A stretch of 64,000 bases of DNA from Hyphomicrobiales bacterium (GTDB lineage: Bacteria > Pseudomonadota > Alphaproteobacteria > Rhizobiales > Rhizobiaceae). This document shows, piece after piece, positions 9,068-17,452 of this stretch. Position numbers and translations under genes: made by a program. The notes under the pieces are model-generated. The model searched no databases. It saw nothing but the letters and a program-made list of their open reading frames with translations, and was not told the DNA's origin. The DNA lies in the NCBI GenBank assembly GCA_900473795.1, contig UCMT01000005.1:62001-126000 (forward strand), in the 5' to 3' direction. Within the stretch, counting starts at the first letter, position 1. Each line of letters starts with the position of its first letter.

Positions 9068-9115
9068 GAGCGGGATGTCGTCCGAAAACCGCGCACACTT
9101 TTCGGCATCCCGCTC
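9068..9115. repeat. Inverted repeat GAGCGGGATG / CATCCCGCTC
   Basis: Perfect 10-bp outer arms enclose a second dyad, CCGAAAA / TTTTCGG. I recall this form (GCGGGATG with CCGAAAA and a central GCGCACACTT) as common between genes in rhizobia. It ends 23 bases before the start of the frameshifted hydrolase, so it may sit in that gene's leader. Confidence 0.55.
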
Positions 9116-9138
9116 TAGTGCAGATATTTCAAGGAGAG

Positions 9139-9677
9139 ACCATGACGGACATCATCATGCTGCCGGGGATCGGCGGATCGGGCGAAAGCCACTGGCAAAC
9201 GCATTGGGAAAAGACACATCCGCGGATGCGGCGATTCCGGCCATCGGATTGGGACCGGCCGGACCTCAACGACTGGAGCGCGAGGTCCGCCTTTCGCCGG
9301 CCCCGCCCCTGCTGGTGGCGCACAGCCTCGCCTGCCTTCTCGTCGCGCATTGGCAGCAGACATCGGTTCTGCCCGTCGCCGGAGCGTTCCTGGTCGCAGT
9401 GCCCGATCCCCGCTCGGAGTCTTTCCCGCAGGAAGCATGCGACTTCATCGATCCGCCGGCCGGAGTGTTGCGCATGCCGTCGCTGATCGTTGCCAGCAGC
9501 GACGATCCCTTTGGTACCCCGAGCTATGCGAGAGAACGGGCCGAGGCGTGGGGGAGCGGCCTCGTCGACATCGGCGCGGCCGGCCACGTCAACGGTGAAA
9601 GCGGCCTCGGCGACTGGCCGGACGGCATGAACCTGCTGACGGCGTTCGCCACCGGGCTTGCGGCGGTGGGACGCTGA
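9139..9677 (+). pseudogene. RBBP9/YdeN-type alpha/beta hydrolase, frameshifted
   Basis: The ATG at 9139 follows AAGGAGA and starts MTDIIMLPGIGGSGESHW then QTHWEKTHPRMRRF and DWDRPDLNDW, the typical N-terminus of RBBP9-family serine hydrolases. After about base 9280 the family sequence continues in the frame one base earlier: PPLLVAHSLACLLVAHW (nucleophile motif AHSLA), then SSDDPFGTPSYA and the histidine in GAAGHVNGESGLGDW, stopping at 9677. The join needs loss of 1+3n bases near 9275-9300. Neither half alone has a full catalytic triad. It could be a recent natural mutation or a sequencing error. Confidence 0.75.
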
Positions 9678-9727
9678 TAGAGACTTAGATCCACGACCCG
9701 CTATCGGAAACACCCTACCATTGCGTA

Positions 9728-9844
9728 TTGCCCCTCATCCGGCCTGCCGGCCACCTTCTCCCCGTGAACGGGGAGAAGGAACAAGCGGCAACCTCGATCG
9801 TCCCCTCTCCCCGCTCGCGGGGAGAGGGTCAGGGTGAGGGGCAA
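9728..9844. repeat. 117-bp palindromic intergenic element with two internal hairpins
   Basis: Outer arms TTGCCCCTCA / TGAGGGGCAA bracket two hairpins, CTTCTCCCCgtgaaCGGGGAGAAG and CCCTCTCCCCgctcgCGGGGAGAGGG. This looks like a second class of rhizobial mosaic element, distinct from the copies at 2438 and 49575. It fills most of the gap between the hydrolase pseudogene and the sodB terminator. Confidence 0.65.
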
Positions 9845-9883
9845 AGGAGCCATATTCCGTAGCTTTAGATGCACGGAGCGCAC

Positions 9884-9913
9884 AACAAAAAACCCGGCAT
9901 CGCTGCCGGGTTT
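9884..9913 (-). terminator. Rho-independent terminator of sodB
   Basis: On the minus strand AAACCCGGCA-gcga-TGCCGGGTTT is followed by TTTTGTTG. It begins about 24 bases after the sodB stop codon. Confidence 0.85.
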
Positions 9914-9936
9914 CGTGGTCATCGTAACGGGAAAAC

Positions 9937-10536
9937 TTATGCGGCGGCTTCGTAGAGCTCGAGCACGTAATCCCAGTTGATCAGGCTGTCGACGAAGGCT
10001 TCGAGGTACTTCGGACGGGCGTTGCGGTAGTCGATGTAGTAGGAATGTTCCCAGACATCGACGCCGAGGATCGGCGAGGCGCCGTGAACCAGCGGGTTTT
10101 CGCCGTTCGGGGTCTTGGAGATTTCAAGCTTGCCGTTCTTGACCGAGAGCCAGGCCCAGCCCGAGCCGAACTGGCCGGCGCCGGCAGCGATGAAATCGGC
10201 GCGGAACTTGTCGTAGCCGCCGAGATCGGACTTGATCGCCGCGTCAAGCTTGGCCGGGAGTGCGGTGCCGCCGCCGCCCTTCTTCATCCACTTCCAGAAA
10301 TGCAGGTGGTTGTAGTGCTGGCCGGCATTGTTGAACAGCGGCTGGTTGGTGCCGTAGGACTTCTTGACGATTTCTTCCAGCGACAGAGCGGAGAGACCAG
10401 CTTCCTCGGCAAGCTTGTTGCCGTTGGTCACGTAAGCGAGGTGATGCTTGTCGTGATGATATTCGAGCGTCTCGCGCGACATGTAAGGCGCAAGCGCGTC
10501 GTAGTCGTAAGGCAGGTTCGGCAATTCGAAAGCCAT
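9937..10536 (-). CDS. sodB: Superoxide dismutase, Fe/Mn type
   Basis: Complete 199-residue protein. Metal ligands are visible as H27 (LEYHHDKHHLAYV), H77 (HYNHLHFWKW) and the D/H pair in GVDVWEHSYYIDYRN. It converts superoxide to oxygen and hydrogen peroxide. There is no signal peptide, so it is cytoplasmic. Metal choice (Fe, Mn or cambialistic) cannot be settled from these motifs. AGGAGA precedes the ATG and a clear terminator follows. It is monocistronic. Confidence 0.95.
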   Translation of the reverse strand: MAFELPNLPYDYDALAPYMSRETLEYHHDKHHLAYVTNGNKLAEEAGLSALSLEEIVKKSYGTNQPLFNNAGQHYNHLHFWKWMKKGGGGTALPAKLDAAIKSDLGGYDKFRADFIAAGAGQFGSGWAWLSVKNGKLEISKTPNGENPLVHGASPILGVDVWEHSYYIDYRNARPKYLEAFVDSLINWDYVLELYEAAA

Positions 10537-10794
10537 GATGGTATCTCCTCTTCGTGGCGGGGTCCATGAAAGCCGGGTTGGAATTCATGAAAGAAATCGG
10601 TGAGGCGGAACATAGGGACCACCGCTGAAACAGGCAACCGCCGCCATGCCAAATTTCGCTACAGGCATGGAAAATACTTCTCGCGCTTGATTGTTCCATG
10701 CCGCGTGAGACAGGCGTTGCGCCCATGTTGACGCCGGCATGGCAAACCGGCATGTCTGGCGGTGGTGCCCCTCGCCCTTCAAGGAGAATGACAC

Positions 10795-11685
10795 ATGTTG
10801 TTCCATGGCCTGTCCGCCTTCCCGATCACGCCAGCCGACCCCCATGGACGCGTCGAGGAAACCGCTCTCAGCGCCTTGCTTCACCGCATCGCCGATGCAG
10901 GCGCCGATTCCGTCGGCCTGCTTGGAAGCACCGGCTCCTATATGTATCTCAGCCGTGGGGAGAGACGCCGGGCCATCGAAACGGCGGTCGATTGCCTCGG
11001 CGGACGCACCCCCATCATCGTCGGCGTCGGGGCCTTGCGCACCGACGAATCGATCGCCCTTGCCCAAGACGCGCGGGATGCCGGCGCGCAGGGGCTTCTG
11101 CTCGCGCCGGTCTCCTATACGCCACTTGGAGACGACGAAGTCTTCGAGCACTTCGCTGCGGTCGCGGCGGCGACGGACCTGCCCGTCTGCGTCTACAACA
11201 ACCCCGGCACGACGCATTTTTCCGTCAGCAATGCGCTTCTGCGGCGCCTCGCCGAGGTCCCGACGATCGTTGCGGTGAAAAACCCGGCCTTGCCGGCCGC
11301 GGATATGCCCGCCGCTCATCGGGCGACGCAAAGCGCGCTTCCCGCCGATTTCGCCATCGGCTATAGCGGCGACTGGCTCGCTGCCGATGCCGTCCTGTCT
11401 GGCGGTGTCGCCTGGTACAGCGTCATCGCCGGCCTGCTGCCGAGGCCGGCCGTCAAGCTGATGCGGGCGGCGCAAGCCGGCGATCGCGCAGAAACGCAGC
11501 GGATCAACGCCCTGTTCGAGCCGTTCTGGGCACTGTTTCGCGAATTGAGCAGCTACCGCGTCGTTCACGCCGCGGCAAATCTGCTCGACCTCAACAGCTT
11601 CGACCCGCCACGACCGATCCTGCCGCTTTCGCGGGCCGACCGGCAAAGGGTGAAGGCGGCGCTCGACGCTTTATCTTCGGTCTAG
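10795..11685 (+). CDS. Dihydrodipicolinate synthase (DapA) family aldolase
   Basis: TIM-barrel aldolase of 296 residues. The GSTGS motif (GLLGSTGSYMYLS) corresponds to GTTGE of DapA. The catalytic tyrosine is Y134 (VCVYNNPGTT) and the Schiff-base lysine K162 (IVAVKNPAL). The N-acetylneuraminate lyase/DapA superfamily includes many catabolic keto-acid aldolases. The GSTGS variation and its solitary position argue against it being the lysine-pathway enzyme. AAGGAGA lies 8 bases before the ATG. Confidence 0.85.
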   Translation: MLFHGLSAFPITPADPHGRVEETALSALLHRIADAGADSVGLLGSTGSYMYLSRGERRRAIETAVDCLGGRTPIIVGVGALRTDESIALAQDARDAGAQGLLLAPVSYTPLGDDEVFEHFAAVAAATDLPVCVYNNPGTTHFSVSNALLRRLAEVPTIVAVKNPALPAADMPAAHRATQSALPADFAIGYSGDWLAADAVLSGGVAWYSVIAGLLPRPAVKLMRAAQAGDRAETQRINALFEPFWALFRELSSYRVVHAAANLLDLNSFDPPRPILPLSRADRQRVKAALDALSSV

Positions 11686-11905
11686 CCGCGCCGTCAGTCA
11701 CGGTTCTGGCCGGAAACCATGCCGGCGCACTACCATTTGCGCGGGTGCTGCTCTAATTTCGGTTGCGCAAACGCCTGGCGCATATAAGTTCTATGCGGTT
11801 CCGGCCGGCATCGCTTCGATGCACGTGATCCCGGCGCCAGCGTTTTCAGGTCTGCATATTTCATTCGGCGTTCGAAGATCGTTCAATCACGCGAGGGGAA
11901 TTTTT

Positions 11906-12412
11906 ATGGCCAATCCGTTGTCCACACTCGGCATCATCCACACCGTCATCAGCGTCGTGCCTGTTGTCGCCGGCCTCTACGGCTTTTCGAAATACGGGGC
12001 GATCGTTCCGAAAACCGATTCGGGGCGGATCTATGTCATCACGCTCGTGCTTTCGGCCCTCACTTCCTTCGGCCTGTCGAGCTCGGGCGGCTTCAATGCC
12101 GGGCATGCCATCGGCATCCTTGCGATCCTCGCCGTCGCCTTCTCGCTGATCATCGCCGGGCTCGGCTGGTTCGGCCGCCTCAACCGCTATCTGCAGGCGC
12201 TGTCGATGTCGTTTACCTTCTTCCTGCTGATGGTGCCGGCGATCAACGAGACGCTGTCGCGCCTGCCTCCCTCCAACCCGATCGGCAACGGACCGGAATC
12301 GGCGCCGGTTCAGACCGTTACGGCGATCTGGGCGGTGATCTTCCTGATCGGCATCTGTCTGCAGGCCTGGTCGATGCATCGCCGGGCAGACAACGCGGCG
12401 CTGCCAGCCTGA
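11906..12412 (+). CDS. Four-helix integral membrane protein, unknown function
   Basis: Protein of 168 residues with four hydrophobic segments: LSTLGIIHTVISVVPVVAGL, a span from about residue 42, AIGILAILAVAFSLIIAGLG, and a last one including TAIWAVIFLIGICLQAWSM. The start at 11906 has GAGGGGAA 7 bases upstream; the frame open from 11819 is not needed. I do not recognise a named family. It resembles DUF2306-like heme-free membrane proteins in size only. Confidence 0.75.
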   Translation: MANPLSTLGIIHTVISVVPVVAGLYGFSKYGAIVPKTDSGRIYVITLVLSALTSFGLSSSGGFNAGHAIGILAILAVAFSLIIAGLGWFGRLNRYLQALSMSFTFFLLMVPAINETLSRLPPSNPIGNGPESAPVQTVTAIWAVIFLIGICLQAWSMHRRADNAALPA

Positions 12413-12505
12413 TCGCCAGCCCGGGGTGCCGGGGAGACGCGGCTCCAGCCTTGATTTCGCCGGTATTTTAAGGGTTTGTTAAGCCAAACCAGCCGGAGAA
12501 ACTCC

Positions 12506-13785
12506 ATGGCGCTTGGCGCATCTCATCGCTTGCAGGACGGGATCGATGCCGTCGAAACCATGACGCGCTTTGCGCTGGCCGTTCTGGCGCTGGCATCGGG
12601 CGTCTATACCTATCTCGGGGTCCGCTCCATCCTCGATGGTTCGGCGACTGCCGTGTTCTTCGCGGCGCTGATCTATTCCAGCGCCGTCTCCGTCGCCATC
12701 TACGCTTTCTGGACCTATATGGCACGGTTCTACCCGCACATCACCGGCGCCTCGGCGCGCACCGCGATGCTCGGCATCATGGCGCTCGGTGCGTGATGAT
12801 CATCGCCATGGCAAGCTGGCTGAACGCCGCCGCCCTTGCCGGCTCCGCGGCGCTCGAACAGCATCTCGCCGAAACGGTCGAGGACTACACCGCCGATCTC
12901 GACAGGGCGCACCAGAATGCCCTTGCCGCCCAGAGCCTGCTGCCTGATATCCAGCGCACCTCCGAGCGCTTCCAGCGCCTGTCGGACCAGGAGCGCGAAA
13001 GCGGCGCGCTGACCGGCACGACCGGCGCCGGCAGCGTCGTCCAGCTGCTCGGGCAGATGGCGGCGCAGCTGAAGGAGCTCGAAACCGGCATCACGGCTTC
13101 GCGCGAACGCGTCACCTCGCTCTTCGACGAAGGCCGCGCCCATCTTGCCACCATGCGCACGCTGGTTTCGGCACCCGGCGCGATCGATCCGCGCGCCGAG
13201 CAGTTCGCGGCCGAAGCCGTGGCACTGACCGGCACCATCACCTCGCTGGAGCAGACCTCGATCGCCGCCTCCGTCAAGCGGGCGGCGGAAGACCTGTCGC
13301 TCGGCTTCATCGCCCCAGTCGCCAGCGGCGCCGAGGCCGATCTCGCCAACCGGCAGGACTAGGTGATGGAAACCATCCGCACCTCGGTCGCGGCCCAGTC
13401 GAAAGTCCTGTCGGAAGCCGCCGACCAGATCCTGACGCGCGAGCCGGTCGGCGAACGCCGCTTCGTGCCGCTCTCGTCGGCCGCCGCCGTGTTGCGCTAT
13501 GCCTCGGATTTCATTCCGAGCTGGGCCGGCGCGATCGCCATCGATCTCTTGCCCGCCGTCCTCGTCTTCATGCTGTCGATCGCCCATGGCGCGCTGCGGC
13601 GGCAGGAGCAGAAACTGCCCTTTGCCGAGCGCATCACCGCGGCGGAATTGCTGGAGGCGCTGCAGGTGCAGAAGGCCTTGCAGTCAAGCGGCGTCGATAT
13701 CGATGCCGCGGTGGCCGAGGCCGAGGCGAAGGAGCAGTCCAACATCGCCAGCTTCGACCTCTCCGGCAAGGGGCCTCGCAAATGA
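12506..13785 (+). pseudogene. Membrane protein with coiled central region, broken by a 1-base deletion and an amber codon
   Basis: Three consecutive reading segments look like one rhizobial protein of about 425 residues. Segment 1 (12506-12796) has two membrane spans and ends MALGA-stop. Segment 2 resumes one base out of frame as MIIAMASWLNAAALAG; one extra C (GCG-CTG-ATG-ATC) would restore GALMIIAM. Segment 2 is a helical, Q/E-rich region that ends NRQD then TAG at 13360. Segment 3 continues in the same frame (VMETIRTSVAAQSK, then a membrane span AIAIDLLPAVLVFMLSIAHG). A CAG-to-TAG change would explain the stop. The function of the intact protein is unknown. Confidence 0.7.
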
Positions 13786-13874
13786 AGGAATCGCGCCAAT
13801 GATCGCCCGCGCGGCTGGAAGGGTTTGGGCAGCGGCTGAAGACATATCTGCTTTCCGCCGATGACGGCACGCTG

Positions 13875-14615
13875 ATGCGCCATGCCTTCCAGGCGCTGCT
13901 GGCCACCGCCGTGGTCTTCATCATCATCGACTGGAACGAGCTCAGCGCCGCCAACCGGGACCTGCCCGGCTTCGACCCGATGCAGCCGGAAGCCGTGCCC
14001 GTGCTGCCGCCTGCGCTGACCGATGGCGAGCCACAGAATGCGCCATCTGACGTCACCGCCGATCCGCAGACGCTCAAGCAGCCGATCCGCTTCGAGCTTC
14101 AGCCGGGCGGCATCCTCTCGGCACAGGGCTCGATCGACCCGGGCGCTGCCGGCCGTTTCGCCGAGGAGATCGCGGCGCGCGGCGAATATGTGAAGACCGT
14201 GCTCATCAACTCCCCCGGCGGCGCCGTCGGCGATGCGCTCGCCATGTCGAAGCTGATCCGCGAGAGGAAGCTCGGCACGAAGGTCGCCAGCGGCGCGCTC
14301 TGCGCCTCCTCCTGCCCGATCATCATGGCCGGCGGCGTCGTCCGCGAAGCCGAAAAAGGCGCCGTCGTCGGCGTCCACCAGATCTTCAACGGCTCGACGG
14401 AAAAGCTCTCTGCCGAACGCGCCATGTCGGACGCGCAAAAAATGACCGCCGACGTCAGCCGCCATCTGGAGGAGATGGGCGTCAAATTCGGTGTCTGGCT
14501 GCACGCGCTCGAGACGCCGCCGGACCGGCTGTACTATCTGACGGCCGAGGAGATGAAGGAATTTGCGCTGACGACCGATGGGGGTACGCCGGTGGCGGGG
14601 GTGAAGAAGAAGTAG
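13875..14615 (+). CDS. COG3904-like periplasmic ClpP-fold protein (N-terminus probably damaged)
   Basis: Protein of 246 residues. After an N-terminal membrane anchor (RHAFQALLATAVVFIIIDW) comes a ClpP/crotonase-like domain: VLINSPGGAVGDALAMSKLI and GALCASSCPIIMAGGVV, with serine and cysteines where Clp-type proteases carry the nucleophile. The natural start may be the ATG at 13782, which overlaps the previous stop as ATGA. That frame reads MKESRQ then TGA (13800) before continuing SPARLEGFGQRLKTYLL into this protein. A C-to-T change would create that TGA. The start at 13875 has no ribosome binding site, so expression is doubtful. Confidence 0.65.
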   Translation: MRHAFQALLATAVVFIIIDWNELSAANRDLPGFDPMQPEAVPVLPPALTDGEPQNAPSDVTADPQTLKQPIRFELQPGGILSAQGSIDPGAAGRFAEEIAARGEYVKTVLINSPGGAVGDALAMSKLIRERKLGTKVASGALCASSCPIIMAGGVVREAEKGAVVGVHQIFNGSTEKLSAERAMSDAQKMTADVSRHLEEMGVKFGVWLHALETPPDRLYYLTAEEMKEFALTTDGGTPVAGVKKK

Positions 14616-14664
14616 CAACGCTTTGCACGATACGCGAAACGAAGCCCACTGCACTGCTGGCCGA

Positions 14665-15966
14665 CTAACGCGCCCTTTGCGCTATCATGATCGCGATCCG
14701 GCGAACAGGCAGCAACAACGACGCCAGTTCCGCCAGTTGGTTGATCCCGGGCAGACGTAAAATCCAACCTGCAAAGGCGGACAGCCCGCCAAGATGCTCC
14801 AGCGCGCGGCCGAGCGCCGCGATACCGGTGGCATTCAAATCGGCGTCACTGCTGACGTAGCGCAAACGATGACGCGCCAGCGCGGGGCGCACCGGTGCTG
14901 TTTCTATCACCAAGCCCTCGGCGGCATGCCGCATCAACCAGGCAAGCAGCCGCGAATCCCGGCCGGAATCGGGGAAATGCAGTGTTGCCGTACGCGCGAT
15001 ATACGGTCTGCCGCGCGGAACCCAATCCCGCACGGCGGCCCGGTACTGGGCCCAGTCTTCCGGCATGGCAAGCGCGATGTGGGTGCGATTGTACCAAGCG
15101 GCGAAGATGCCGTCGAAGATCAGGAATGTCACGGGTATCGCCCATGCGGCGGTGGAACCGGTGAGAACGGCAAGCGAGGCCATTACGAGCGCGGAGGTGA
15201 TCTGCATGGGGTTTGCGATCGACGCGTAGGGGCCACTGGTCACCACCCTTTTGGGCGGATCATAAGGAACAGGCGTGCCACGCCCGACAAGCGCGAATTC
15301 ATGCGCCGCGGCCCAACCGATCAGCAGGCAAGGCAGCCCGATTGTCAACGCAACGATCCAGCGTAAAGCCGATGCCGATTCCAGCACGGCGATGTAGTCC
15401 CTGCCCTCCCACGCCAGCACGCAGGCGGGCAAAACCAGAAGCATGTAGCCGCCCCAGCCGAGACCGTGAAAACAGGTTCTCACAACCGGCCTGCTGTCGG
15501 TCTCCGTCAACCGCGCAAGAACCAGACACGGCACAAGACAGAACAGAATACCCACGGCCTCGCCGACCAACCAGCCTCTGTCAAGTACAACCAGCGGCTT
15601 CAGAAGAGGCATCGAGACTATATCGGCAGCAACGAACGTGACGATCATCAACACGGGCGGGACACGCCGCGACAAGATCACGGCAACCGGGCCCCAGATG
15701 ATGGACCAGCCAATCCACAGATCGACGGGAAGTCCTAAAACAGCAATGGCATCAGGCTGAAAACGCCACCAGTCGAAGCCTTGTGCAGCCATGTTGAGAA
15801 CGAGAAGTGCCGGCAGTTGCCAAAGGCCGCCGAGCAGCGCCGCAGTCGCCTGTCGCGGAGTGAGTGGAAAGAGGATCAGCAGCAACATCGTCCCGCCAAC
15901 TGGACCGAGCAACAACGCCGTCCGCGCGAGCGCAATCAGGTCGACGCCAGGATACCCATCAATCAT
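14665..15966 (-). CDS. Polytopic membrane protein with ICMT/PEMT-like methyltransferase domain and DUF393-like tail
   Basis: Protein of 433 residues. The first 230 residues hold about six hydrophobic spans. KRVVTSGPYASIANPMQI, followed by a span and AAWYNRTHIALAMPEDWAQYRAAVRDWVPRGRPY, matches the isoprenylcysteine/phospholipid methyltransferase pattern (GPY..RHPMY, then Y..Y...V...P). The last 90 residues (GLSAFAGWILRLPGINQLAEL, LLLPVRRIAIMIAQR) resemble the end of DCC/DUF393 proteins but lack their CxxC. Start 15966 overlaps the stop of the upstream gene (ATGATTGA), implying translational coupling. The methyl acceptor is unknown. Confidence 0.65.
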   Translation of the reverse strand: MIDGYPGVDLIALARTALLLGPVGGTMLLLILFPLTPRQATAALLGGLWQLPALLVLNMAAQGFDWWRFQPDAIAVLGLPVDLWIGWSIIWGPVAVILSRRVPPVLMIVTFVAADIVSMPLLKPLVVLDRGWLVGEAVGILFCLVPCLVLARLTETDSRPVVRTCFHGLGWGGYMLLVLPACVLAWEGRDYIAVLESASALRWIVALTIGLPCLLIGWAAAHEFALVGRGTPVPYDPPKRVVTSGPYASIANPMQITSALVMASLAVLTGSTAAWAIPVTFLIFDGIFAAWYNRTHIALAMPEDWAQYRAAVRDWVPRGRPYIARTATLHFPDSGRDSRLLAWLMRHAAEGLVIETAPVRPALARHRLRYVSSDADLNATGIAALGRALEHLGGLSAFAGWILRLPGINQLAELASLLLPVRRIAIMIAQRAR

Positions 15967-16339
15967 TGCCTCGGCCCTCCATCCACCAGCCGATGGCAAC
16001 GGCCAGCGCGAGCATGGCGGGAACGGCAAGGATCATCGGTGCAAGCAAAGTGCCGGCGAACGTGCCGACCGCACAACCCGCAGCGGTCATGCGCTTTGCC
16101 ATGCGAGAAACCAGGACCGGCGGATCGGGAGCGAAAGCAAGCGTTATACCCAGTAGCCCCGGCAAAACAACGAGCAGCGCAAGCCGATGAACCGGCCAGA
16201 CGGTTGCGTGCACGAAAAGGGAGATGCCCATGCAGACGAGGTTCGACCCGGCAATGATCTGAGACCAACGATCGCGAAATTGCGGCCTCAGCGGCGACAA
16301 GCCGTAGGGATAGTCCGGTCTGCCCTGATATTGCGGCAT
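15959..16339 (-). CDS. Small membrane protein coupled to the methyltransferase-like gene
   Basis: Protein of 126 residues starting MPQYQGRPDYPYGL, with about four hydrophobic segments (NLVCMGISLFVHATVW, LALLVVLPGLLGITLAF, CAVGTFAGTLLAPMILAV, MLALAVAIGWWM). The open frame reaches 16618, but the ATG at 16339 has a perfect GGAGG 6 bases before it. Its last codons overlap the start of the methyltransferase-like gene, so the two probably act together in the membrane. No family recognised. Confidence 0.7.
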   Translation of the reverse strand: MPQYQGRPDYPYGLSPLRPQFRDRWSQIIAGSNLVCMGISLFVHATVWPVHRLALLVVLPGLLGITLAFAPDPPVLVSRMAKRMTAAGCAVGTFAGTLLAPMILAVPAMLALAVAIGWWMEGRGND

Positions 16340-16593
16340 GCAGCCTCCATCGTTTCGGCTGCAACCTAAGGCATAATCATTGAGAACCATATCCGATAAA
16401 AGATAAGATTGTCGGCTTGCTGCAGCGACCTTCAAAAGCAAGAAAGACGCGTGCGGGGTTCGCGACGCGCCTTCTTCCTGCGGGGCCGATGAGAGGTCTG
16501 ACTTACAAATCCGGCCGGCCGGTGGCCCAGATAGAAAGCCAATTTGCGGAATAACATCGGGAAACGCCCGTACTGCCGCGCTGGATTCAATAG

Positions 16594-17160
16594 CTAGTTG
16601 TCTTCCACACCTGTCCATGACGAAGAGTTATATGTCCGAACAGAGCCGTCGTCGGGGTTGACCTCAGGCGCAGGTCCAAATCGGCGATGATAGCCTTTCA
16701 ATATCTCGAAAAGTTCTCTTGGTTTAACGCCAGCCAATGTGCTCGCCGTCATCGTCACGTCGCGCTCCTTTGCTTCAAACATTTTGAAGACAATCAGTTT
16801 TGTCTGCCGAAATCGCCCCGTTTCGTAAAGCTTGATTTTGTGGATTGAAGTCCAAGGCAGAGGTGCCGCTGGAAGAGCGCGACCTGAAACACCATCAGGA
16901 CCAATAATGAGTACCGGCCTGCTCATATCCATTCGTGAGAAAAGATAGCTGCTTGCAGCCAGACATGAAGCGACAACGAGACACCACGCGATCACAGCAC
17001 CGACCGGGTTTGGCCAGTATTCGGTTGGAACCGTCGCTCCGTATGCCTTGAAAAGCAGGGTCGGTAACGCGATGCTGCAAATGACCAGAGCAGCGCGAAA
17101 TTTCTGAGCCGAAAAATGGTACTCGAGCCTCGGGTATTGCTCTCGAGAAAGTGCCGGCAT
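16594..17160 (-). CDS. Two-span membrane protein, STM3941/bacterial PH-like
   Basis: Protein of 188 residues. Two hydrophobic segments (RAALVICSIALPTLLFKAYG and AVIAWCLVVASCLAASSYLF) precede a soluble domain with VLIIGPDGVSGRALPA and LPWTSIHKIKLYETGRFRQ, the layout of STM3941-type bacterial PH-like proteins. The coding region is AT-richer than the surrounding genome. It lies just beyond the aminotransferase fragment at 17214-17440 and is the last gene before the methyltransferase pair. Start 17160 (MPALSREQYP) is chosen for compactness; 17178 is also possible. Confidence 0.6.
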   Translation of the reverse strand: MPALSREQYPRLEYHFSAQKFRAALVICSIALPTLLFKAYGATVPTEYWPNPVGAVIAWCLVVASCLAASSYLFSRMDMSRPVLIIGPDGVSGRALPAAPLPWTSIHKIKLYETGRFRQTKLIVFKMFEAKERDVTMTASTLAGVKPRELFEILKGYHRRFGPAPEVNPDDGSVRTYNSSSWTGVEDN

Positions 17161-17213
17161 TATCTCAAGCTGCTCCAATTATTTTGTTCAATCCTGATGA
17201 GAGCCGGATTGGA

Positions 17214-17440
17214 TCACAAATCCTGCCTGCCCGCCGAATGCGCCCAGTCCATGTAGGCATCCTTCGCCTTGGCGGCGATCGGGCCGGGCTGGAGATCGCG
17301 GTCCTCGAGGCGGGTGACGGGGACGACCTTGGAATAGTTGCCGGTGGCGAAGATTTCGTCGGCGGCCTCGAAATCGGCGAGCGTCAGCGTCGTCTCGACG
17401 ACGTCGACGCCGGTGGCGAAGGCGAAGTAACCGAGGCGCT
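17214..17440 (-). pseudogene. Displaced 3-prime fragment of a branched-chain aminotransferase gene (fragment A)
   Basis: On the minus strand the frame reads VDVVETTLTLADFEAADEIF, then ATGNYSKVVPVTRLEDRD, LQPGPIAAKAKDAYMDWAHS and a stop at 17214. This is the last 60 or so residues of the complete aminotransferase at 20974-21861. By eye the DNA is about 90 percent identical over roughly 190 bases. Upstream, homology stops inside GYFAFATG, 12 bases after the MYG1 stop codon. It has no start codon or promoter of its own. Confidence 0.8.
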
Positions 17441-17452
17441 TGCCTGCGCTCC

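Noticed and set aside
13363-13785. An independent 140-residue gene
   Set aside because: It is the in-frame continuation of the preceding segment after a TAG, so it is part of one broken gene.
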